Assembly: GCA_024692805.1 (NCBI GenBank)
Contig: JAILMD010000031.1
Coordinates: forward strand, 1 to 15,288
DNA length: 15,288 nt
Reading direction: 5' to 3'
Source: a bacterium
GTDB taxonomy: Bacteria; Bacillota; Clostridia; Christensenellales; UBA1242
Below the pieces are notes generated by a model that saw only the letters and a program-made list of their open reading frames with translations, had not been told where the DNA came from and searched no databases. Numbering within the stretch: the first letter of the stretch is position 1; the number at the start of each line of letters is the position of its first letter. A program made the translations under genes and the position numbers. Positions 1 to 8,360 of this stretch are shown here, piece after piece.

Positions 1-2178
1 AAGGTTAATTCCCTTAACGCCTCCTGAAATTCTGCCTTGTTCAGGAACATCACTCTTGCTTGCATTTAAAATCATACCCTGTTTTGTTACTATGCAAATA
101 TTAGTGTTATCTTTGTCATATTCAATGTTAACAACATAATCGCCGTCTTTCATCTTAATTGCTTGATAAGCAGATTTTAAAAGCGTATATTCGCTAATCT
201 TTGTTTTCTTAATCATTCCGTCATGAGTTAAGAATAATAAATAGCCTTCTTTTACTGGATCAGTTAACTCCATAACAAAGATTGGAAGTTCTTTACTTGA
301 AGCATCAGTAAGGTCACTTAGTTTTGCTCCCTTATCTTTCCATTTAGCATCAGGGATTTCGTTAACGAGAATTTTATAAGCGTTTCCAACGTCAGTAAAG
401 ATTAAAACTTGTTTATCTGTTGACGTTCTAACAAGCTCTGTAAACACTTCGTTTAAGTTGCTTCTTTCGCCAAATGTTTTAGTTGCATTAGCAAAATATT
501 TAGCGCTCATTCTCTTAACAAAGCCATTTTTGCTTATTGAAACAATGGTTTCTTCAACAGGAACGCTTGTGTCACTAGCAGGAATATTAAACTCTTCAAT
601 TGTTTCAAGAATTTCAGTTCTTCTTGCGTCTTTATATTTTTTCTTAATTTCAAGCATTTCTTCTTTAACAATATCAAATTGCATCTTCTTGCTTGCTAAA
701 ACTTGAGTTAAATATTCAATTTTCTTTTTAAGTTCTGCTAATTCAGTTTCAAGTTTATAGATTTCAAGACTGGTAAGACGCGCAAGCCTAAGGTCAAGAA
801 TTGCTTGAGCCTGTTTCTCGCTAAGGTCAAACCTTATTCTAAGGTTGGCTTTAGCAACGCTAGTGTTTTCACTAGTTTTAATAATTTTAACAACTTCGTC
901 AATGTTCCTAACTGCAATAAGCAAGCCCTCTAAAATATGTGCCCTATCTTTTGCTTCTTCAAGTTCAAACTTTGACCTTCTATAAATAACTAATCTTTGA
1001 TAATCTGTGTAATATGCTAAAATGTCAAGAAGCCCCATTTGTTGTGGTCTTCCATCCGCAATAGCAACCATATTAATACCAAAAGAAACTTCAAGTTGAG
1101 TGTTTTTAAATAAGCAGTTTAAAATCTTAATAGGGTCATAATCTTTTTTTACCCTAATAACAGCGCGCATACCCTGCCTATCACTTTCATCCGCAATCTC
1201 GCTAATTCCAGCAAGTTCGTCTTTTTTAACATCTCTAAGTTCTAGAATTCTTTGAAGTAATGCTGATTTGTTAACTTGGTAAGGAAGTTCGTCAATTACA
1301 ATATTTTTCTTATCATTATCGCCCGTTTCAATATGAACCTTTGCGCGTAAGATAACTTTTCCCTTACCCGTTTCATAAGCCTTATAAAGTTCATCACCAG
1401 CAATAAGATATCCGCCCGTTGGGAAATCTGGACCCTTAACCTTTTTCATCATTTCTTTTAAGGTTATGTTAGGGTTGTCAATATAGGCAATGGCTCCGTC
1501 AATTGCTTCGCCAAGATTATGAGTTGGAATATTAGTTGCAAGCCCAACGGCAATTCCGCTTGCGCCATTAACAAGTAAGTTTGGAAAACGGCAAGGCAAA
1601 GTTACAGGCTCTTTAAGACTATCATCAAAGTTAAGCGTCCAGGCAACTGTTTCCTTTTCAAGATCTCTTAAAATTTCAAGAGCAAGAGGCGCCATTCTAG
1701 CCTCAGTGTAACGCATAGCAGCGGCATCATCACCATCAACTGAACCAAAGTTACCATGGCCATCAACAAGGCAGGCTCTCATGTTAAAATTTTGAGCAAG
1801 CCTAACCATTGCATCATAAACACTAGTGTCACCATGAGGGTGATATTTACCTAAACACTCACCAACAATCCTTGCCGATTTTTTATGAGGTTTATCAGGA
1901 GTTATTCCAAGTTCATTTAGCGTAAAAAGAATTCGGCGTTGAACGGGTTTTAAACCATCTTCAACTCTTGGTAATGCTCTATCTAAGATAACATGCTCTG
2001 AATAAGGAAGCATGCTATCATGCATAACGTTTTCAATAGGCTTATAATAAAGGTCTTTGGCTAAAACAACCTCACCTTTATTTTTCTTTTTTGGTTTCTT
2101 TTCTTCGCCTTTTCCATTTGAAGTTTCTTCGTTACCGGTTTCTTCAATCTCTAAATCGTTGTCATCAAATTCGCTCAT
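1..2178 (-). CDS. parC: DNA topoisomerase IV subunit A (ParC/GyrA family), 3' end outside window
   Basis: Breakage-reunion subunit of a type IIA topoisomerase, which with the B subunit passes one DNA duplex through another to decatenate and relax chromosomes. I translated 726 residues with no stop to the left edge; the family usually runs about 800. After a charged, lysine-rich N-terminal tail (about residues 1-38) come the quinolone-pocket motif HPHGDTSVYDAM (113-124) and the active-site tyrosine Y157 in AAMRYTEARM. A coiled-coil segment and beta-pinwheel blades follow. The first blade (DNA about 460-530) lacks the GyrA box (consensus QRRGGKG), which favours ParC over GyrA. The start is ATG at 2178, with AGGAGA just upstream and only 8 bp after the parE stop, so the two are co-transcribed. 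Family assignment is certain; ParC rather than a second GyrA is likely but not proven. Confidence 0.85.
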   Translation of the reverse strand, partial: MSEFDDNDLEIEETGNEETSNGKGEEKKPKKKNKGEVVLAKDLYYKPIENVMHDSMLPYSEHVILDRALPRVEDGLKPVQRRILFTLNELGITPDKPHKKSARIVGECLGKYHPHGDTSVYDAMVRLAQNFNMRACLVDGHGNFGSVDGDDAAAMRYTEARMAPLALEILRDLEKETVAWTLNFDDSLKEPVTLPCRFPNLLVNGASGIAVGLATNIPTHNLGEAIDGAIAYIDNPNITLKEMMKKVKGPDFPTGGYLIAGDELYKAYETGKGKVILRAKVHIETGDNDKKNIVIDELPYQVNKSALLQRILELRDVKKDELAGISEIADESDRQGMRAVIRVKKDYDPIKILNCLFKNTQLEVSFGINMVAIADGRPQQMGLLDILAYYTDYQRLVIYRRSKFELEEAKDRAHILEGLLIAVRNIDEVVKIIKTSENTSVAKANLRIRFDLSEKQAQAILDLRLARLTSLEIYKLETELAELKKKIEYLTQVLASKKMQFDIVKEEMLEIKKKYKDARRTEILETIEEFNIPASDTSVPVEETIVSISKNGFVKRMSAKYFANATKTFGERSNLNEVFTELVRTSTDKQVLIFTDVGNAYKILVNEIPDAKWKDKGAKLSDLTDASSKELPIFVMELTDPVKEGYLLFLTHDGMIKKTKISEYTLLKSAYQAIKMKDGDYVVNIEYDKDNTNICIVTKQGMILNASKSDVPEQGRISGGVKGINL

Positions 2179-2186
2179 ATTTTCTC

Positions 2187-4154
2187 CTATTTACCAGCAG
2201 CAGTTGGTTTAAAATTATCAACCTTATTAAAGTCAGCATTTTCAGTTATATAGGCCTTTCTTGCATCAATGTTATCGCCCATCAAAACTGTTATCATTTT
2301 TTCTGCTTCAGCAGCATCTTCAATTGAAACTCTAATAAGAGAACGTGCATCAGGGTTAAGCGTTGTGTCCCACAACTGATCGTTGCTCATTTCACCTAAA
2401 CCTTTATATCTTTGAATTGAATACCCTTTACCAACTCTTTCAATAGCGGCATCAAGCTCATTATCGCTGTAAACATATTCTTCAACGTCTTTCTTATAAA
2501 CTTTATAAAGCGGAGGCATTCCTATATAAACATGACCCTCAGTTATGAGTTCTCGCATATATCTATAGAAGAATGTTAAAAGAATTGCTCTAATATGGGC
2601 GCCATCTTGGTCAGCATCTGCTAAGATAATAACTTTATGATATTTAAGGTTAGCAAGGTTAAAATCTTCTCCAATTCCAGCGTTAAGCGCGGTTATAATA
2701 GTTCTAAACTCTTCGTTTTGAAGAACTTGGTCAATTCTTTTCTTTTCAACATTAAGAGGCTTTCCTCTTAATGGTAAAACTGCTTGGAAAAACCTATCTC
2801 TTGCCTGTTTTGCTGTTCCGCCGGCTGAGTTACCTTCAACTATAAACAACTCATTGTTTTCAACGTTTTTACCCGTGCAAGAAGCAAGTTTACCAACAAG
2901 TGGTGCACCGTCAAGAGCGTTTTTTTGCCTTGTTATTTCTTTTGCTTTTCTTGCGGCTTCCCTAACCTTTGCTGCCCCCTCGGCCTTAGATAAAATTTGG
3001 CTTAAAATCTTGCCTGTTTTATTAGAACTAAAATATTCAACCAAACCATCACTAATAACGCCTTCAACTGCGTTTTTCGCTTCAGGGTTTCCTAATTTTG
3101 TCTTTGTTTGGCCTTCAAACTGAACGTTTTTCATTTTAACAATTAAAACGGCAGTTAAACCTTCTTTAAAGTCATCACCAATATAGTTAGCGTCTTTATC
3201 TTTAAGCGCACCGGTTTTCCTTGCAAGGTCATTAAAAACTCTTGTTAAGGCACTGCGCAAACCAACTTCGTGAGTTCCGCCTTCGGTTGTTGGAATATTG
3301 TTAACATAACTAAAAACATTGTCAGTATAAGAATCGGTATGCTCAATTGCAACAGCAACTTTGATTCCGTTTCTTTCGCCTTCAATATAAATAGGCTTGT
3401 CATAAAGAACGGTTTTACTTTCATTCATAAACTTAACGAAGTCAACAATTCCGCCTTCATATTTAAAAGTAGAACATCTTTGGCTTTCATCAATATTTTT
3501 TCTGTTATCAATGAAAACAATTTCAACGCCTTTATTTAAAAAGGCTAATTCCCTAAGTTTTTTAAGAATTGTTTCATGTTCATATTCAACAGTTTCAAAA
3601 ATTGTGTCATCAGCAAGATATGTTACCTTTGTTCCGCTTTTAATTGCCTTGCCAACTTCGGCTAAAGGGCTAACTGGAACGCCGCCATGAACTTTGCCAT
3701 TTTTAGTTATTGTTTCAAAGCGCATTGAATATTTCTTTCCGCCCCTGCAAACTTCAACAACTAACCATTTTGAAAGCGCATTAACAACGCTCGCACCAAC
3801 GCCATGAAGACCGCCTGAATAAGCATAGTTTTCATTATTAAACTTACCGCCGGCATGAAGTTTTGTATAAACAACCTCAACAGCACTAATTTTAAGCGTT
3901 GGGTGAATATCAACAGGAATTCCCCTTCCGTTATCTTCAACCGTTACTGAACCATCAGCATTTAAAGAAACAATAATTCTATCACAATAGCCGTTTGCGG
4001 CTTCGTCAATAGCGTTATCAACAAGTTCCCAAATAAGATGGTGAAGCCCTTTTGGGCCTGTTGTTCCAATATACATTCCTGGTCTTAATCTAACGGCATC
4101 AAGCCCTTCAAGAACTTGTATGTCTTTTGCATCATAACTTTTGTGTTCTGCCAT
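2187..4154 (-). CDS. parE: DNA topoisomerase IV subunit B (ParE/GyrB family)
   Basis: ATPase subunit of the type IIA topoisomerase; it dimerises on ATP binding to capture the transported DNA segment. The 655-residue length is normal. GHKL ATPase: ELVDNAIDE (43-51, catalytic Glu and Mg-binding Asn), DNGRGIP (74-80), GGLHGVG (114-120). The transducer holds the QTK loop, FEGQTKTKLG (346-355). The Toprim domain has VEGNSAGG (439-446), PLRGKPLNVEK (461-471) and the metal-binding DAD in LADADQDGAH (511-520). The C-terminal QRYKGLGEM motif is at 581-589. The Toprim motif reads EGN rather than the commoner EGD. The B-A gene order on one operon fits both ParE-ParC and GyrB-GyrA; I chose ParE from sequence resemblance to Bacillus ParE and the partner's missing GyrA box. 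The start ATG has GGGG at 4160-4163 as its ribosome binding site. Confidence 0.92.
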   Translation of the reverse strand: MAEHKSYDAKDIQVLEGLDAVRLRPGMYIGTTGPKGLHHLIWELVDNAIDEAANGYCDRIIVSLNADGSVTVEDNGRGIPVDIHPTLKISAVEVVYTKLHAGGKFNNENYAYSGGLHGVGASVVNALSKWLVVEVCRGGKKYSMRFETITKNGKVHGGVPVSPLAEVGKAIKSGTKVTYLADDTIFETVEYEHETILKKLRELAFLNKGVEIVFIDNRKNIDESQRCSTFKYEGGIVDFVKFMNESKTVLYDKPIYIEGERNGIKVAVAIEHTDSYTDNVFSYVNNIPTTEGGTHEVGLRSALTRVFNDLARKTGALKDKDANYIGDDFKEGLTAVLIVKMKNVQFEGQTKTKLGNPEAKNAVEGVISDGLVEYFSSNKTGKILSQILSKAEGAAKVREAARKAKEITRQKNALDGAPLVGKLASCTGKNVENNELFIVEGNSAGGTAKQARDRFFQAVLPLRGKPLNVEKKRIDQVLQNEEFRTIITALNAGIGEDFNLANLKYHKVIILADADQDGAHIRAILLTFFYRYMRELITEGHVYIGMPPLYKVYKKDVEEYVYSDNELDAAIERVGKGYSIQRYKGLGEMSNDQLWDTTLNPDARSLIRVSIEDAAEAEKMITVLMGDNIDARKAYITENADFNKVDNFKPTAAGK

Positions 4155-4159
4155 AATAA

Positions 4160-4205
4160 CCCCTTTTTCTTGGTTTATTATATCAAAATTAAAAATTTAA
4201 GGCAA
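4160..4205 (-). promoter_or_regulatory. parE-parC promoter and ribosome binding site
   Basis: On the minus strand, TTGCCT (4205-4200) and TATAAT (4182-4177) are separated by 17 bp. Transcription would start near 4170, giving a short leader that contains the GGGG ribosome binding site (4163-4160) before the parE ATG. The -10 is a perfect consensus; the -35 matches 4 of 6. Confidence 0.65.
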
Positions 4206-4215
4206 TTAAATTGCC
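4201..4215. repeat. Perfect 7+1+7 inverted repeat overlapping the parE -35 element
   Basis: GGCAATT, one A, then AATTGCC. It overlaps the -35 hexamer of the parE-parC promoter by five bases, so it is placed like a repressor operator. On the plus strand a T-rich run follows, but no plus-strand gene lies upstream for it to terminate. Confidence 0.5.
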
Positions 4216-4277
4216 CTATTTTTCTAGCAAAAATCAAGTTTTTTATTTTTTTGCATAAAATAAATTAGAGGGTTTTT

Positions 4278-5327
4278 ATGAACACAATAGTTTTAACTGG
4301 TGGCGGAACGGCAGGTCACGTTACCCCAAATTTAAATATTATTCCTAAATTAAAAAATCATTTTGACAAGATTTATTATATTGGCTCTTGTGAAATTGAA
4401 GAAAAAATTATCAAACCAACGGGAATTCCATTTTATAAAATTAGCTCAACAAAACTCATTAGGGGCAAGTTTTTTGCAAACCTTTCTATTCCTTTTAAAC
4501 TAAATAAAGCTATAAAAGAAGCTAAAGCAATTTTAAAAGAAATCAAACCTGATGTTGTTTTTTCAAAAGGCGGATTTGTTAGCGTTCCTGTTGTTTTTGC
4601 GGCTAATGCGCTTAATATTCCTATCGTTTGTCATGAAAGCGATCTTAGCCTGGGTTTAGCAAACAGAATTTGTGCTAAACGAGCAAAAACAGTTTGCACA
4701 ACCTTCCCTATAACAAGTGAAAAAGGCGGAAATAAATTTGTTTGTTCTGGAAGCCCTGTTAATATTAATTTATTGAATGTTCCGGCCTCAAAAGCAAAAA
4801 CTGAACTCAAAATTAAAACAGATTTGCCAATCTTGCTTGTTACCGGCGGAAGCCTAGGAAGCGCTGCAATTAATAATGCTATTTTTGAAGCGTTAAATGA
4901 ATTAACAAAAAAGTATTATGTTATTCACGTAACCGGCAAAGGCAACACTAAAAATATAAACCAACCTAACTATTTACAGATTGAATATGCTAATAACCTT
5001 CCACTTTTAATTTGTGCTTCAAGCGTTGTTGTTTCAAGGGCAGGCTCAAACACAATTTTTGAACTAGCCTTAGCTCATAAACCAATGCTTTTAATTCCAC
5101 TTCCTAAAGGAGCTAGCCGAGGCGACCAAGTTGAAAACGCTAATTATTTTAAAAGCAAGAATATTGCCAATGTTTTGCTCCAAGAAAACCTAAATAAAAC
5201 CTCACTTATTAATGAAATTGACAAAACTTATGGTCAAAGAGAAGAATTAATTAAATCAATAAAAAAATTCAACCCCAAAAGTGGAGTTGATAAAATAGTT
5301 TATGAAATAATTAAAGCCGCGCGTTAG
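4278..5327 (+). CDS. murG: UDP-GlcNAc:lipid I N-acetylglucosaminyltransferase MurG
   Basis: Adds GlcNAc from UDP-GlcNAc to lipid I to form lipid II on the inner face of the membrane, the last cytoplasmic step of peptidoglycan synthesis. At 349 residues it has typical length and both GT-B domains. N-domain motifs: TGGGTAGHVTP (7-17), SKGGFVSVP (96-104), CHESD (118-122). C-domain motifs: TGGSLGS (189-195), SRAGSNTIFEL (253-263, sugar-nucleotide site with E262) and GDQVENANYF (282-291). The start ATG follows AGAGGG (4267-4272) at 5-nt spacing. A -10-like TAAAAT lies at 4256-4261, but I see no convincing -35. The gene stands alone on this strand, divergent from parE; its stop shares TTAG (5324-5327) with the convergent PII-like gene, so no terminator separates them. 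Confidence 0.96.
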   Translation: MNTIVLTGGGTAGHVTPNLNIIPKLKNHFDKIYYIGSCEIEEKIIKPTGIPFYKISSTKLIRGKFFANLSIPFKLNKAIKEAKAILKEIKPDVVFSKGGFVSVPVVFAANALNIPIVCHESDLSLGLANRICAKRAKTVCTTFPITSEKGGNKFVCSGSPVNINLLNVPASKAKTELKIKTDLPILLVTGGSLGSAAINNAIFEALNELTKKYYVIHVTGKGNTKNINQPNYLQIEYANNLPLLICASSVVVSRAGSNTIFELALAHKPMLLIPLPKGASRGDQVENANYFKSKNIANVLLQENLNKTSLINEIDKTYGQREELIKSIKKFNPKSGVDKIVYEIIKAAR

Positions 5328-5671
5328 TCTTCGTTTTCTTCTTTAATATGAGTCATTCCTGTTACGCAACTAATTGGCAAAGCAAAAACCAAACCTCTTG
5401 CTCTTGAAAGATAGTCAACAGATTTATAAATTTCTTCAACAACCTTTAGGGCAATTTTAGTTTTAGTAACAATCATAACAACTTCATTTTCAGGCGTTAT
5501 TTTAAGACCAAAAAAACTTCGTGAGCTTTCGCCAGCACCTGTTCCTGAAAGAACAACGGCTCCGCTTGCTCCCGCACTTTTTGCGCTTGCAATAACCTCA
5601 GTTGAATAACCCTTAGCAACTATTGCAACAACAAGTTTGTGATCTTCTTTTGAAAAAATACTTCCGCTCAT
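5324..5671 (-). CDS. PII-like regulatory protein, last gene of the DUF1538 operon
   Basis: Small soluble protein of the PII (GlnB) superfamily, whose trimers bind nucleotides and small effectors and control transporters or enzymes. 115 residues. Strand HKLVVAIVAKG (11-21), a helix, then VVLSGTGAGESSRSFFGLKI (39-58) in the place of strand 2 and the T-loop, strand VVMIVTK (64-70), and RARGLVFALPI (90-100) resembling the nucleotide-binding B-loop and following strand. There is no standard GlnB T-loop with a modifiable tyrosine, so this is not a classical nitrogen regulator. A longer reading to 5719 is possible, but ATG at 5671 has AGGAGG six bases upstream and follows the previous stop by 10 bp. 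PII proteins encoded beside DUF1538 membrane proteins are a recurrent family; the ligand is unknown. Confidence 0.82.
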   Translation of the reverse strand: MSGSIFSKEDHKLVVAIVAKGYSTEVIASAKSAGASGAVVLSGTGAGESSRSFFGLKITPENEVVMIVTKTKIALKVVEEIYKSVDYLSRARGLVFALPISCVTGMTHIKEENED

Positions 5672-5677
5672 AACTAA

Positions 5678-5683
5678 CCTCCT
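5678..5683 (-). promoter_or_regulatory. Ribosome binding site fixing the start of the second PII-like gene
   Basis: AGGAGG on the minus strand lies six bases before the ATG at 5671 and overlaps the stop codon (5684-5682) of the preceding PII-like gene. It argues against the upstream start at 5719 and for coupled translation. Confidence 0.75.
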
Positions 5684-6035
5684 AAACAAACAAGGCTTTT
5701 GCGCCCGTGTAACCATCAATGTCTATTAAAAATGCCTTCCCATTACCATCATTTTCAAGTTCAGCATCAATGCTGATTTTTTCTATTAGGCGTTCTGCAT
5801 CTTCGCTTCTAACCGCAACCATAAAAACAACACTTGGCGTTCCTCCGCTAACCGCTTCAAACATTGTTAAGTGAGAAATTCCTGTTGCTGGAATAACGCT
5901 TAAAAGCCTTCCGTTATATTTGATAACGCCTTCTTTAACAATTTGCTCAAGTTTACTATTAACAATAAACATAGCAAACTTAAGCTCGTTAACTTCACTA
6001 AGGTCATATCGTTTTTGTTTTATTTTTTTCTGCAT
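5682..6035 (-). CDS. PII-like regulatory protein, first of two after the DUF1538 gene
   Basis: 117 residues with a PII-type ferredoxin-like pattern after a basic N-terminal tail (MQKKIKQKR). Strand LKFAMFIVN (18-26), helix 27-40, strand LLSVIPATGIS (44-54), a short T-loop-like segment around 55-68, strand VVFMVAV (69-75), helix 77-87, then NDGNGKAFLIDIDG (95-108) in the position of the B-loop and last strand. It is clearly different from its downstream neighbour, so the pair may form two separate sensors or a hetero-oligomer. Its ATG overlaps the DUF1538 stop by one base (TAATG), and GAGGGGG precedes it: translational coupling with the membrane protein. Assignment to the PII superfamily rests on pattern and context and is moderately secure; the ligand is unknown. 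Confidence 0.72.
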   Translation of the reverse strand: MQKKIKQKRYDLSEVNELKFAMFIVNSKLEQIVKEGVIKYNGRLLSVIPATGISHLTMFEAVSGGTPSVVFMVAVRSEDAERLIEKISIDAELENDGNGKAFLIDIDGYTGAKALFV

Positions 6036-7558
6036 TATTTCCCCCTCTGTGCAATTAAACTTTGTTTTCTAAGTTTATCAAGGTTGCCATAAACATTCAT
6101 ACCGTAAGTAAGTTTTCTTGTTTTTCTTGAAAGCGCTGACTCCATTGCTTTAAGTTGAACTTTATAGATAAGACCTAAAACTTGAATAGTTATTATTGGC
6201 ATAACAGCAATCAAACCAACAACTCCAAACCCTTGCCCTGAGCCAGAAAAACCTAACATCAAAGGCAACAAAAAGGCACTGCTTATTGGGCCTGTTGCAA
6301 CACCACCAGAGTCAAAACCAATTCCAATAAAAGTTTGGTTGCTTAATATTACTAAAACTAAACTAATTAAGTAAAGAACTAAAATAACATAATTAAAGCT
6401 AACATTAAGGTAAATCATCAAAACAGAAATTATTGACGCTAAAACCATACTTAATGCAATACTTATTAAAACTGTTTTGCTCTTAATGTGTCCGCCGGTT
6501 ATTTCTTCAACTTGTCTAGCCAAAATTCTAACTGCTGGCTCGCTAAATGTTACTGCAAAACCAAATATGCAAGTTACAATGATGCAAACAACAACAGGCA
6601 CATTACTTAAAGCGCCGCCAAGCGAAACTGCCATATTACTTATTCCTAAGTTAATTCCAAATAAAAAGATATATAAGCCAATAAAAGCGATAAGAGAACC
6701 GAATAACAACTCTTTAACCTTTTGTTTTGGAAGTTTGACAAAAATAAGCTCATAAATAAAGAAGAATAAAATTAATGGCAAAATTGAAAGCAAACTTGTT
6801 TTCAAAACACTTAATGCTATTTCTAAAATAGTTTCGCTTGATGAATCAGTAACAATTGAAGCGCCTGTCTTATTAGCAATTAGTAGATAAACCATTATCG
6901 CAAAAAGCGGACCAAAACTTGCTATTCCAACCGAACCAAACTTTCCGCTTTCACTATTCTTTTGTGAAGATATTGAAACACCAAGAGCAAGCGCAATTAA
7001 AAATGGCGAAGTTATAATTCCTGTTGAAGCGCCACCAGCATCAAAAGAAATGCTAAGATAATCATTTCCCGTTATTATTCCAATAACAACTAGTAAAATG
7101 ACAAGGCTAATCGCAACTGCCATAACAAGTTTTAATGAAATGTTAGCAACAATTCTAAATAGCGCAAAGCCAACCATTAACCCAACGCCAGCACCCATCA
7201 AGAAAACAAAAAGCGTTTTATTAATTCCTAAAACACTTTCAACCTGAATTCCAAGAATTGAAGCGTCAGGCTCAGCAACAGTTGCGAAAAAGCCAAATAA
7301 AATTCCAAAAATAACAAGAATAAAAAACTTGTTGGTTTTGTTTGAGCTGTTACCAACAATTTCGCCCATTTCAAGAATTGAGCCGTCAACTCCTAATAAA
7401 AAAATTGATTCACCAATTATGAGTAAAACAATGCTGGCTAAAAACATTAACAAGGTCAAACTTGAAAATGGAGCCACAAAAAAGTGAACCAATAAAGTAA
7501 TTAAAACAAGAGGTAATATTGAAATACTAACTTCTTTTATTTTATTTAAAAATTTCAT
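6035..7558 (-). CDS. DUF1538 family integral membrane protein (putative transporter), duplicated
   Basis: 507-residue polytopic membrane protein with two DUF1538 repeats. Repeat 1 has FGFFATVAEPDASILGIQVE (88-107) and SFDAGGASTG (171-180). Repeat 2 has FGFAVTFSEPAVRILARQVE (332-351) and GFDSGGVATG (414-423). Equivalent motifs are about 244 residues apart, so the protein is an internal tandem duplication, as in many transporters. Long hydrophobic runs fill both halves; a basic cytoplasmic-type tail (about 467-507) closes it. The conserved Glu-Pro and FD-x-GG-x-x-TG motifs inside membrane regions suggest substrate or ion sites (inference). It follows the unknown gene by one base and overlaps the first PII-like gene by one base. 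DUF1538 is a domain of unknown function; a PII-gated transporter is the most economical idea, substrate unknown. Confidence 0.88.
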   Translation of the reverse strand: MKFLNKIKEVSISILPLVLITLLVHFFVAPFSSLTLLMFLASIVLLIIGESIFLLGVDGSILEMGEIVGNSSNKTNKFFILVIFGILFGFFATVAEPDASILGIQVESVLGINKTLFVFLMGAGVGLMVGFALFRIVANISLKLVMAVAISLVILLVVIGIITGNDYLSISFDAGGASTGIITSPFLIALALGVSISSQKNSESGKFGSVGIASFGPLFAIMVYLLIANKTGASIVTDSSSETILEIALSVLKTSLLSILPLILFFFIYELIFVKLPKQKVKELLFGSLIAFIGLYIFLFGINLGISNMAVSLGGALSNVPVVVCIIVTCIFGFAVTFSEPAVRILARQVEEITGGHIKSKTVLISIALSMVLASIISVLMIYLNVSFNYVILVLYLISLVLVILSNQTFIGIGFDSGGVATGPISSAFLLPLMLGFSGSGQGFGVVGLIAVMPIITIQVLGLIYKVQLKAMESALSRKTRKLTYGMNVYGNLDKLRKQSLIAQRGK

Positions 7559-7559
7559 A

Positions 7560-8330
7560 TTATCCTATAGTAAAAAAGCCTGCTGAGCCAATAATATCAC
7601 TATCAATTTTTTTCTTCTTTTTATAACTTCCGCGCGTTTTTTTCTGCATTCCGCTGTTATCGCTAACCTTTTTTGCAGTTTTTGCAACAACGCTATAATC
7701 ACTCTGGCCAGCAATATCATCTTCAAAGTCTGACATTGAAAAATCTTCTTCAGGCTCAGAAATTTTAACTTCAGCCTTTTTATTTTTTTCTTCTTCAACC
7801 CTTCTTAATTCTTGAGTTTTTCTAAGTAACCTATCAAATAAAGATTCTCTTTGCTCGCCAGACTCTCTGGTTTCTCTGCCCATATCTCTATCAAGAATAG
7901 TTTTATAGCCAGCTCTTGCGCCTAAATATTTTCTTGTTTGGCTTTCAACGCCACCAGGAACATTTTCAAGCTCACCATCATCGAAGTCATTATGCCTAGT
8001 AGCCTTGTTTTCAATTTCAGGTTCGTCAAAATTTTCATTTAAAATAGAATCATTAATTCTCGTTCGCCAATCTTTATAAAATTTCATGTCGGCAAGATTT
8101 TTTCCGATAATTCCACGCTTCTTTGAATCAGAAGAAATATTAAGTTCTTTTTTGGCCATAACCTGAGCATCTTTGCCTGAAACAACTGGTCGCGCTTCGT
8201 TTGCTCTTTCCTTTGCAACCATCTGTCGAAACTGAGCATTTTGCTGTTGAACAACCTGCTCATTATGGCTTTCGCTTACGGCCGAAAGATATGCTTTCCT
8301 TTTTATTTTATCCCCTATTTTGCCGAACAT
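7560..8330 (-). CDS. Uncharacterised charged, probably disordered protein
   Basis: 256 residues I cannot assign to a family. It has no cysteine, a single tryptophan (W88), no signal peptide and no membrane segment. The N-terminus (1-48) is a basic, Gln/Ala-rich likely helix. The middle has a charged stretch and KFYKDWRTRINDSIL (83-97), perhaps the only ordered motif. A probable coiled coil rich in Arg, Glu and Lys runs from about 155 to 187; then come an acidic patch (191-206), a lysine cluster (229-241) and a hydrophobic end, IIGSAGFFTIG. It is the first gene of the operon, with promoter and GGGG ribosome binding site, and ends one base before the DUF1538 start, so it probably serves the same system as adaptor, scaffold or nucleic-acid-binding partner (inference). 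Low-complexity composition makes homology searches difficult. Confidence 0.8.
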   Translation of the reverse strand: MFGKIGDKIKRKAYLSAVSESHNEQVVQQQNAQFRQMVAKERANEARPVVSGKDAQVMAKKELNISSDSKKRGIIGKNLADMKFYKDWRTRINDSILNENFDEPEIENKATRHNDFDDGELENVPGGVESQTRKYLGARAGYKTILDRDMGRETRESGEQRESLFDRLLRKTQELRRVEEEKNKKAEVKISEPEEDFSMSDFEDDIAGQSDYSVVAKTAKKVSDNSGMQKKTRGSYKKKKKIDSDIIGSAGFFTIG

Positions 8331-8360
8331 AATTTCCCCTTTGCAAAATAATCTAATGAT

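Noticed and set aside
2820..2850. Toprim motif of ParE reads EGNSAGG rather than EGDSAGG, a possible active-site change.
   Set aside because: The topoisomerase II signature allows Asp or Asn at this position; the catalytic Glu and the DAD metal residues are intact.
4201..4225. Inverted repeat followed by T-rich sequence as a plus-strand terminator.
   Set aside because: No plus-strand gene lies upstream, the stem is AT-rich and the T-run is interrupted; its overlap with the parE -35 suggests an operator.
5672..5719. Sixteen extra N-terminal residues for the second PII-like protein.
   Set aside because: The extension overlaps the preceding gene, while the internal ATG at 5671 has a near-perfect ribosome binding site.
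7600..7625. A/T homopolymer runs as a programmed frameshift site.
   Set aside because: They encode the lysine cluster at the C-terminus of the unknown protein; the frame continues normally to a stop abutting the next gene, and the overlapping alternative frame shows only low-complexity residues.
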